Notes under the pieces: model-generated
Databases searched by the model: none
Told to the model about the DNA's origin: nothing
The model's input: the letters and a program-made list of their open reading frames with translations, nothing else
Shown here: positions 1 through 4,231 of the stretch, piece after piece
Layout of the letters: the number at the start of each line of letters is the position of its first letter
Numbering within the stretch: position 1 is the first letter of the stretch
Source: Synergistaceae bacterium
GTDB taxonomy: Bacteria; Synergistota; Synergistia; Synergistales; Aminobacteriaceae
Length of the DNA stretch: 6,810 nt
NCBI GenBank assembly: GCA_031270755.1
Contig: JAISWV010000204.1
Coordinates: forward strand, 1-6,810
Direction: 5' to 3'
Program-made: the position numbers and the translations under genes

Positions 1-54
1 ATCTATTTTTTTCGCTTTTTTCGCTAATCCCTTCGAGTAATCCTCGCCAATCAT
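1..54 (-). CDS. N-terminus of a divergent, unidentified protein (runs off left edge)
   Basis: Reading the - strand from an ATG at 54-52, eighteen codons stay open to the window edge and give MIGEDYSKGLAKKAKKID. A Shine-Dalgarno AGAGGT lies at 67-62, seven bases before the ATG, and a promoter with an extended -10 lies just beyond it, so this looks like a genuine gene start rather than a chance frame. The visible part is lysine-rich and hydrophilic, with no signal peptide or membrane segment. Eighteen residues are too few to assign a family. Its position, divergent from the catabolic genes with a palindrome over its own promoter, would suit an autoregulated transcription factor, but that is inference from layout only. 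Confidence 0.5.
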   Translation of the reverse strand, partial: MIGEDYSKGLAKKAKKID

Positions 55-61
55 CCGATTT

Positions 62-67
62 ACCTCT
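62..67 (-). promoter_or_regulatory. Ribosome binding site of the divergent gene
   Basis: On the - strand this reads AGAGGT and sits seven bases before the ATG at 54-52. It is the main reason for accepting the partial reading frame at the left edge as a gene. Confidence 0.45.
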
Positions 68-77
68 TATAATATCG

Positions 78-90
78 TTGTGGACCACAA
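78..90. promoter_or_regulatory. Palindromic operator candidate TTGTGG-A-CCACAA
   Basis: A perfect 6+1+6 palindrome covers the end of the -10 and the predicted transcription start of the divergent gene, the classical place for a repressor site. Dimeric helix-turn-helix repressors such as GntR-family members bind symmetrical sites of this size, but the half-site TTGTGG does not identify a particular family. As RNA the one-base loop makes it a poor hairpin, which favours a DNA-binding role. Inference: autoregulation of the gene on the left, possibly with control of the genes on the right. Confidence 0.45.
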
Positions 91-117
91 TATAGCATAC
101 TCTGCGGGGTCTTTCCA
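89..117 (-). promoter_or_regulatory. Sigma70-like promoter of the divergent gene
   Basis: Reading leftwards, TGGAAA (117-112) is followed after 17 bases by TATATT (94-89). A TG one base upstream of the hexamer makes it an extended -10 (TGcTATATT). Transcription would start near 82 and give a short leader of about 28 bases before the ATG at 54. The -35 matches consensus at four of six positions. The last bases of the -10 and the predicted start point lie inside the 78-90 palindrome. Confidence 0.4.
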
Positions 118-243
118 CACGTTTTCCCGGAATGGGCGCAACCACAGCAGGGCACCTACAGTAGGGCAGTAAGGCAGTCTGCGTGTCTGTCCCGTTAATC
201 CAATAAAAATAAAAAATATTTACACCTCGTGGAACGATTATTC

Positions 244-270
244 TTGACGTTCATTTGATGAAGGTATAAT
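244..270 (+). promoter_or_regulatory. Sigma70-like promoter TTGACG-N15-TATAAT
   Basis: TTGACG (244-249) and a perfect TATAAT (265-270) are separated by 15 bases, shorter than the preferred 16-18, in an AT-rich setting (a run of A and T at 200-222). Transcription would begin near 277 and run rightwards, 60 bases ahead of the short frame at 337 and about 860 bases ahead of the aldehyde dehydrogenase start. It is the best-looking + strand promoter before position 1140, so it may drive either a small gene or a long leader. Confidence 0.45.
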
Positions 271-336
271 ATTTGGCATTAGATAAAGAGATATTTTACT
301 AATGAGAAGCGCAACCGTGAAAGGGAGTACGAAATC

Positions 337-569
337 ATGGAGATTGATGGCATTGTTGCTGATGTTTTTGGACCTTTTACTCTTGCAATTTCAGGAATAA
401 TCCAGTGCATTAGAGGTCGGGAACACCAATTTTCAACTCTTTCTTCAGATCGAAGAGCCAAACGGTTCACATGGTTCATTCCTTACCGGTTCGCTACTTA
501 TTGTACGGCCCCTTTGTTGTCGGTTTTCTACTTATCGTTCGATCCTTCCTAGATCTTCCTAATAATTAA
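337..569 (+). pseudogene. Possible decayed small membrane-protein gene
   Basis: An ATG at 337 has an SD (GGGAG, 323-327) nine bases upstream and lies 60 bases after a sigma70-like promoter. Its frame encodes a hydrophobic stretch (residues about 5-25, VFGPFTLAISGIIQCI) and then turns polar and low-quality before a stop at 550-552. A different frame, open from 414 to a TAA at 567-569, encodes a second hydrophobic stretch ending YGPFVVGFLLIVRSFLDLPNN. One indel between about 414 and 470 would join them into a protein of roughly 77 residues with two membrane segments. I do not recognise a family. It could equally be an intact 71-residue ORF, two unrelated chance frames, or a sequencing error. 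Confidence 0.22.
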
Positions 570-619
570 ACGCTTGTCTTGATTGAGCATGGTATCCAAG
601 GTTTGAGCGGGTACGTTTT

Positions 620-648
620 TTCAGCTGTTTTTTTGCTTTTTTGCTGAA
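620..648. repeat. Inverted repeat TTCAGC/GCTGAA around a T-rich loop
   Basis: TTCAGC (620-625) and GCTGAA (643-648) are perfect complements flanking a 17-base loop made mostly of T. No T run follows the + strand stem, so it is not a standard terminator. It lies between the two candidate decayed frames. Confidence 0.25.
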
Positions 649-671
649 GGGGGAATCTTACGTGAACTCCA

Positions 672-694
672 CGAAGATAAGCCTCGAAGATAAG
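672..694 (+). repeat. Tandem copy of CGAAGATAAG
   Basis: CGAAGATAAG occurs exactly at 672-681 and again at 685-694, a 13-base period. The second copy runs straight into the GGGGAGG SD at 694-700. Possibly a local duplication; a binding site spaced by slightly more than one helical turn is also conceivable. Confidence 0.35.
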
Positions 695-707
695 GGGAGG
701 AATCATA

Positions 708-897
708 TTGATCAACAGTTACCTCGAGCTTCCAACTTTACCCGGACATGTCCGAGACCTATGCCGCGGTAGGAATGATGTTTTTCTTGACCGCGTTGTT
801 CAGTTGCATTTTCCTTCATCAAAGAGAAAATGCTTTTATAGGGATCATGACGCCAAATCAAGGACTCGAGCAGAAGGAGCACTTATCAAGCCAATAA
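708..897 (+). pseudogene. Possible frame-shifted small membrane-protein gene (about 62 aa when repaired)
   Basis: A strong SD, GGGGAGG (694-700), stands seven bases before a TTG at 708. That frame begins with INSYLELPTLPG and then becomes non-membrane, low-quality sequence, staying open to 917. The overlapping frame from an ATG at 748, without its own SD, encodes MSETYAAVGMMFFLTALF and onwards, a convincing single membrane span followed by a polar tail, and stops at 895-897. Removing one G from CCCGGAC (741-747) would fuse the two into a 62-residue protein reading LPTLPDMSETYAAVGM. That suggests a real small gene inactivated by one base, or a sequencing error. I do not recognise the family. 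The inverted repeat at 806-833 lies inside it. Confidence 0.28.
806..837 (+). repeat. Inverted repeat GCATTTTC/GAAAATGC followed by TTTT
   Basis: A perfect 8-base inverted repeat (806-813 with 826-833) encloses a 12-base loop and is followed at once by TTTT (834-837). The shape is that of a weak intrinsic terminator for rightward transcription, though the stem is AT-rich and the U tract short. If active it would stop transcription from the 244-270 promoter before the aldehyde dehydrogenase gene. Confidence 0.35.
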
Positions 898-917
898 ACG
901 AGATTCAGACGTTTTGA

Positions 918-933
918 AATGAAGGGCTTCATT
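918..933. promoter_or_regulatory. Dyad AATGAAG-GG-CTTCATT, operator candidate
   Basis: Two perfect 7-base arms are separated by two bases. The tight spacing favours a protein-binding site over an RNA hairpin. A TTGAAA at 914-919 overlaps the left arm and could serve as a weak -35, but no good -10 follows. The dyad is the most symmetrical site between the decayed frames and the aldehyde dehydrogenase gene, about 200 bases before its start codon. Confidence 0.3.
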
Positions 934-967
934 AGGATTGTACCTTTATTTCTCATCCGTCTGAAGT

Positions 968-1003
968 TGTCGGTATTGTTTTTGAAAAGTGATGTTACCG
1001 GCA
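968..1003 (+). repeat. Imperfect hairpin TGTCGGTA/TACCGGCA
   Basis: Bases 968-975 can pair with 996-1003 over eight positions, one of them a G-U pair, enclosing 20 bases. No T run follows. It lies in the leader about 140 bases before the aldehyde dehydrogenase start and may be a leader structure or chance. Confidence 0.22.
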
Positions 1004-1119
1004 CGGCGAGTCCTCGACACAGTTTTTTGATTTTCGATTTGGCGGCGCGATACGCACAAAAGATCTGAGGCAATGTTCCGTTTGTATGGGTTGCCGTTAC
1101 GGACCTAAAATCAAGCAAA

Positions 1120-1132
1120 CGGAGGAAGGAGA
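1120..1132 (+). promoter_or_regulatory. Ribosome binding site deciding the aldehyde dehydrogenase start
   Basis: The purine-rich stretch CGGAGGAAGGAGA ends seven bases before the ATG at 1140. It supports that start over the in-frame ATG at 1086, which has no SD. Confidence 0.75.
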
Positions 1133-1139
1133 GGTTCTG

Positions 1140-2510
1140 ATGAACGCTGAGGAACATGTATCACAACTGATCCAGAAAGCGCGCGAGGCACAGAAGATTT
1201 TCGAGGGATTCTCTCAAGAACGGGTGGACGCCGCGGTTCAAGCCATAGGCAAAGCCGTCTATGACGACGCCGAGCGCCTAGCCCGTATGGCCGTCGACGA
1301 GACCAAAATGGGCAAGTACGAGGACAAGGTTTTGAAGAACAAGGGCAAGCCCAAGGTCACGTGGCAGAAGCTGAAGGGAGTCAAGAGCCGCGGCATAATC
1401 CGCCGGATCGAGGAGACGGGCATCGTCGAGGTCGCGAAGCCGATTGGAGTCATAGGTGCCGTAACGCCGGTCACCAACCCCGTCATGACACCAGTGCACA
1501 ACGCCATGATAGCACTCAAGGGAGGAAACGCCATCATCCTCTGCTCTCACCCGGCGGGAGCCAACAGCGGCAAGGAAACCGTCAAGGTGATGCGCGAGGC
1601 TTTGAAAAAGCTGGACACTCCCGAAGACCTGATCCAGGTCGTTGACGAGTCCACAATCGAAACCTCGAGTTTGATTATGAAATTGACCGATTTCTGCATT
1701 TCGACCGGCGGCCCAGGTATGGTCAAGGCCGCGTATTCCAGCGGCAAGCCGGCATTCGGCGTCGGCCCGGGCAACATTCAGGTTTTGGTGGACAGCGACG
1801 CCGATATCGTGGATGCGGTGTCCAAGATCGTCGTCGGAAGGACCTACGACAACGGCGTGCTGTGCACGTGCGAGCAGTCCACCCACGTCCCCCAGGATAA
1901 AGAGGCCGAGGTCGTCAAAGCGTTCAAGGAGAAGGGCGCTTATTATGTCAGCGAGCCCAAGGAAGTGGACGCCCTTCGCTCCGCAGTGTTCGTGAACGGC
2001 ATGATCAACAAGACCCTTGTCGGCGGGAAGCCCGTGGACATAGCGGCCGCCGCCGGCATCAAAGTACCGGAGGATACGAAACTGCTCGTGGTCAAGGTCG
2101 AAAAAACAGGCAAAGACGAGCTTCTGGCAAAGGAAAAACTTCTGCCGGTACTCAGCCTCTTTTTGTACAAAACATGGGAAGAGGCCGTGGACAACGCCCT
2201 TAAGAACACCCTCTTCGAGGGTACCGGGCACAGTGCCGTAATTCACTCCTTCAACCAGGAGCACATCGAATACGCCGCGCTGAAGCTTCCGGTTTCCCGT
2301 TTCAGCATCAATCAAATCGGTTCCAACAGCCTCGGCGGGACTTTAGCCAACGGTTTGAACCCGACGGCCACACTGGGCTGCGGCACATGGGGCAACAACA
2401 GCCTGAGCGAAAACCTCTGGTTCCATCATCTCGTCAATATCAGCCGCATCGCTTACGAGATTAAAGACGCGCCGAAGCTGACCGACGAGGAGATTTGGAG
2501 TCTGACCTAA
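1140..2510 (+). CDS. CoA-acylating aldehyde dehydrogenase (AdhE N-half / SauS / SucD type)
   Basis: This 456-residue cytoplasmic enzyme should interconvert an acyl-CoA and an aldehyde using NAD(P)H. It aligns end to end, from memory, with the aldehyde dehydrogenase half of AdhE. The N-terminal helix leads to the cofactor region with PIGVIGAVTPVTNP (101-114) and NAMIALKGGNAIILCSHP (121-138). TGGPGMVKAAYSSGKPAFGV follows at 189-208. The catalytic cysteine should be C242 in YDNGVLCTCEQS, with an unusual second cysteine at C244. The C-terminal signature NGLNPTATLGCGTWGNNS is at 404-421. The start at 1140 is chosen because the SD GGAGGAAGGAG is well spaced before it; an in-frame ATG at 1086 would add 18 residues without homology or SD. 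Sulfoacetaldehyde, succinate semialdehyde or simple aldehydes are all possible substrates. The alcohol dehydrogenase at 4232 is its probable partner. Family confident, substrate not. Confidence 0.93.
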   Translation: MNAEEHVSQLIQKAREAQKIFEGFSQERVDAAVQAIGKAVYDDAERLARMAVDETKMGKYEDKVLKNKGKPKVTWQKLKGVKSRGIIRRIEETGIVEVAKPIGVIGAVTPVTNPVMTPVHNAMIALKGGNAIILCSHPAGANSGKETVKVMREALKKLDTPEDLIQVVDESTIETSSLIMKLTDFCISTGGPGMVKAAYSSGKPAFGVGPGNIQVLVDSDADIVDAVSKIVVGRTYDNGVLCTCEQSTHVPQDKEAEVVKAFKEKGAYYVSEPKEVDALRSAVFVNGMINKTLVGGKPVDIAAAAGIKVPEDTKLLVVKVEKTGKDELLAKEKLLPVLSLFLYKTWEEAVDNALKNTLFEGTGHSAVIHSFNQEHIEYAALKLPVSRFSINQIGSNSLGGTLANGLNPTATLGCGTWGNNSLSENLWFHHLVNISRIAYEIKDAPKLTDEEIWSLT

Positions 2511-2560
2511 GGCAAGGGCAGGAAGAGTTTTCAAGTTTTTAGAAACCGAGCTTACGGGAG

Positions 2561-2576
2561 CGTTGTGCGAACAATG
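2561..2576 (+). other. Small hairpin with GCGA tetraloop after the aldehyde dehydrogenase gene
   Basis: CGTTGT (2561-2566) pairs with ACAATG (2571-2576), one pair being G-U, around a GCGA loop of the GNRA class. CTTACG repeats flank it at 2551-2556 and 2579-2584. It is too weak to be a terminator and has no T run; I see no proper terminator between this gene and the permease. Confidence 0.2.
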
Positions 2577-2638
2577 ATCTTACGCGAAAAAATCTTTATG
2601 CCGCAAGGCTTTATCGTTGGAAAACCGTGAAAAAATCA

Positions 2639-2668
2639 TTGGGAAAACAACACTCCCAAAACTATATA
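2639..2668 (+). promoter_or_regulatory. Weak promoter and dyad ahead of the permease gene
   Basis: TTGGGA (2639-2644) and TATATA (2663-2668), 18 bases apart, form a possible weak sigma70 promoter. The same TTGGGA pairs with TCCCAA (2654-2659) in a 6-9-6 dyad that would lie across the -35/-10 spacer, so a repressor could act here. The predicted start would fall around the SD, leaving almost no leader, which weakens the promoter reading. As RNA, the dyad would form a hairpin ending 12 bases before the SD at 2672. Confidence 0.28.
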
Positions 2669-2671
2669 TTT

Positions 2672-2678
2672 AAGGAGG
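2672..2678 (+). promoter_or_regulatory. Ribosome binding site of the permease gene
   Basis: AAGGAGG lies ten bases before the ATG at 2689 and fixes that start. Confidence 0.75.
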
Positions 2679-2688
2679 GAAAGTTTTT

Positions 2689-4104
2689 ATGCTGCTTCTA
2701 ATACCGAGCGGTAGGCGCAAAGAGGGAGGAGAACAGCCCTATATTCGACTTGGCATCTTCAAACTGAGACTTCCATTCATTCACTTCGAGTGGGAAATCC
2801 CGGAGACGATTCAGGCAATGGTGGTTTTCGTGACCGGCGTCGCGGCCACGGCGTACCTCCAAGATCTGTACGGCCTTCCGTGGGCAACGGCTTTGGCCAT
2901 TATCTGCGTTCACGAGCTGCTGTATTGCTTGCAAAATCTGTTGGGGGACCCAATCGTGGGAGGATGGATCACCCCATCCATCCCGCTCACGACGGCGTTT
3001 TTGCTCACTTACACGGGAGTCGCCAGGGTGGAGGCGCTGCTCTCGCTGCAGCTGACCCTCGGCATACTGTTCCTGATACTGGGGGTGACCGGTATCGCGG
3101 GCAAGCTGGTCGCTATGACTCCCAACTCGGTCAAGGCTGGCATCTTGATCGGCGCCGGCATAGCGTCCGTCATCGGAAGGTATGGATTCACGACGCTGGC
3201 GGGTGGCGGTTTGGGTTTTTACAAATATCCATTTGCCTTCACCACGGGTGTTCTGGTGTCCTTCTTCCTTTTGTTTTCAAAAGGGTTTAAAGAAGCCAAG
3301 GAAAGCAAGGGAAACTTCTTCATAAACATCATGGCCAAGAGCGGTTTCGTTCCGGGGCTGCTTGCGGCGTTTGCCGTGGGGATCATAGCGGGCGAAATCG
3401 ACGCCCCGGTGTTTGCCGCCGACAGCGGTTGGTTCTTCAACCCCCTAGGGCCTGAGGGGCTCCCATGGGTGTGGAAGAATTTCTCCATCATCGGCCTCGG
3501 CATTCCTCCAATGTCGGTGTTGATGTCCGCCATTCCCATGGCGCTTATCGCATACGTCATCGCGTTCGGCGACATCGTGGCGGGTACCGAGTTTTTGAGA
3601 GACGCCGACAGAGTGCGCCAGGACGAAATAATCGAGGTCGACGCCAACAGGACCAACGTGATGTGCGGCCTCCGCAACGTACTGCAGTCTCTCTTCTTCC
3701 CGACCGTGACGATGTCCGGCCCGCTGTGGTCGGCCATGTGCCTCTCGGTGGCGGAGCGCTACAAGACCGGCAAGGAGAACATGTACTCCATATGGGGAGG
3801 GGCATCCACTTTCAACATTGTCAAGTTCCTGTGCTGTCTGGTAATACCTCTGACCGCGCTGATAAGGCCGGTTCTGCCGCTCTCGATGGCTCTCACCCTG
3901 ATGATTCAGGCGTTTGGCTGCTTCTATGTGGCGTTCAACATGGTGAGCGACAACGAGGAGCGCGGGGTCGCCGGCGTCGTGGGCAGCATCCTGGCCGTTG
4001 CCGGTCCGGCTGCCGGTCTGGCTGCGGGCATCGTCATCGCCATTGTGGTTCAGTTCCTGGCGGCGAAAAGAAAGAAGAAAGAGGTCGAAGGAGCAGCGGC
4101 GTAG
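2689..4104 (+). CDS. Multi-pass permease, UraA/NCS2-like fold, resembles DUF3360 family
   Basis: This 471-residue inner-membrane protein has about 12-14 hydrophobic segments between residues 40 and 458 and a basic C-terminal tail (AAKRKKKE, 458-465). Its roughly 40-residue N-terminus includes FKLRLPFIHFEWEIPE (24-39). Features of the UraA/SulP-type fold are visible: a proline/glycine-rich third segment (GGWITPSIPLT, 91-101), TPNSVKAGILIGAGIA (144-159), an acidic site in AFGDIVAGTEFL (292-303), and RNVLQSLFFPTVTMSGPLW (329-347). From memory these match the family labelled DUF3360, whose substrate is not established; NCS2 purine/pyrimidine or SulP anion carriers are more distant relatives. It lies between the two dehydrogenase genes, 178 bases after the first and 127 before the second, so it probably moves their substrate or product. 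An anionic substrate is plausible but unproven. Confidence 0.85.
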   Translation: MLLLIPSGRRKEGGEQPYIRLGIFKLRLPFIHFEWEIPETIQAMVVFVTGVAATAYLQDLYGLPWATALAIICVHELLYCLQNLLGDPIVGGWITPSIPLTTAFLLTYTGVARVEALLSLQLTLGILFLILGVTGIAGKLVAMTPNSVKAGILIGAGIASVIGRYGFTTLAGGGLGFYKYPFAFTTGVLVSFFLLFSKGFKEAKESKGNFFINIMAKSGFVPGLLAAFAVGIIAGEIDAPVFAADSGWFFNPLGPEGLPWVWKNFSIIGLGIPPMSVLMSAIPMALIAYVIAFGDIVAGTEFLRDADRVRQDEIIEVDANRTNVMCGLRNVLQSLFFPTVTMSGPLWSAMCLSVAERYKTGKENMYSIWGGASTFNIVKFLCCLVIPLTALIRPVLPLSMALTLMIQAFGCFYVAFNMVSDNEERGVAGVVGSILAVAGPAAGLAAGIVIAIVVQFLAAKRKKKEVEGAAA

Positions 4105-4173
4105 GGTGCAACGGTGTAGGCCGGGAAAAACGCGAGAGATGTGCCGTTACCCAAATTCGTAAATTCAAACTCA

Positions 4174-4212
4174 GGGGGGCGGAGCTCATTGGCCCCCCGG
4201 GGTTCCCCTTTT
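4174..4212 (+). terminator. GC-rich hairpin before the alcohol dehydrogenase gene (attenuator or terminator-like)
   Basis: GGGGGGC (4174-4180) pairs perfectly with GCCCCCC (4192-4198) around an 11-base loop. GGGGTTCCCC (4199-4208) and TTTT (4209-4212) follow. The T run is short and 10 bases from the strong stem, so full termination is doubtful. The G run at 4174 could instead pair with CCCC at 4205-4208, which lies directly before the T run. Loop bases CTCAT (4185-4189) are complementary to ATGAG (4213-4217), which overlaps the SD of the next gene. Reading: a structure that limits expression of the downstream gene or protects the permease mRNA end. Confidence 0.45.
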
Positions 4213-4215
4213 ATG

Positions 4216-4222
4216 AGGAGGT
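4216..4222 (+). promoter_or_regulatory. Ribosome binding site of the alcohol dehydrogenase gene
   Basis: AGGAGGT stands nine bases before the ATG at 4232. Its first two bases belong to the ATGAG word that can pair with the loop of the preceding hairpin. Confidence 0.75.
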
Positions 4223-4231
4223 GCTTTTAAA

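Larger units (their letters stand above)
55..1139. other. 1.1 kb region without a convincing intact gene
   Basis: This stretch separates the divergent gene from the aldehyde dehydrogenase gene. It is visibly richer in A and T than the genes and contains many homopolymer T runs, for example around 615-642. It holds a sigma70-like promoter (244-270), two short hydrophobic frames that each look frame-shifted (337-569 and 708-897), a 13-base-period tandem repeat (672-694), repeated AGGGCA/AGGCAGT words (149-178) and inverted repeats (620-648, 806-833, 918-933, 968-1003). I see no tRNA, riboswitch that I recognise, insertion sequence or CRISPR. The best reading is an old intergenic region containing decayed small genes. 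Confidence 0.5.

Noticed and set aside
68..73. Perfect TATAAT on the + strand as a rightward promoter
   Set aside because: No acceptable -35 occurs 16-18 bases upstream, and the bases belong to the leader of the divergent gene.
149..178. Repeated AGGGCA/AGGCAGT words as a repeat array or riboswitch
   Set aside because: There are only three imperfect short copies with irregular spacing, and no conserved riboswitch core that I can recognise.
1086..1139. In-frame upstream ATG that would lengthen the aldehyde dehydrogenase by 18 residues
   Set aside because: It has no SD, the added residues look like translated leader (they include the SD sequence itself), and the 1140 start matches the family's N-terminal helix.
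858..1157. 99-codon - strand frame upstream of the aldehyde dehydrogenase
   Set aside because: It overlaps the real gene's SD and start, shows no domain, and I see no SD or promoter supporting it.
1140..1260. N-terminal encapsulation peptide for a bacterial microcompartment
   Set aside because: The N-terminal helix flows directly into the enzyme domain as in AdhE, without a linker, and no shell-protein gene is in the window.
1278..2315. Long antisense open frame (345 codons) opposite the aldehyde dehydrogenase
   Set aside because: It mirrors a strongly conserved enzyme gene, and its product is rich in H, R, G and D without domain features; this is a codon-bias shadow.
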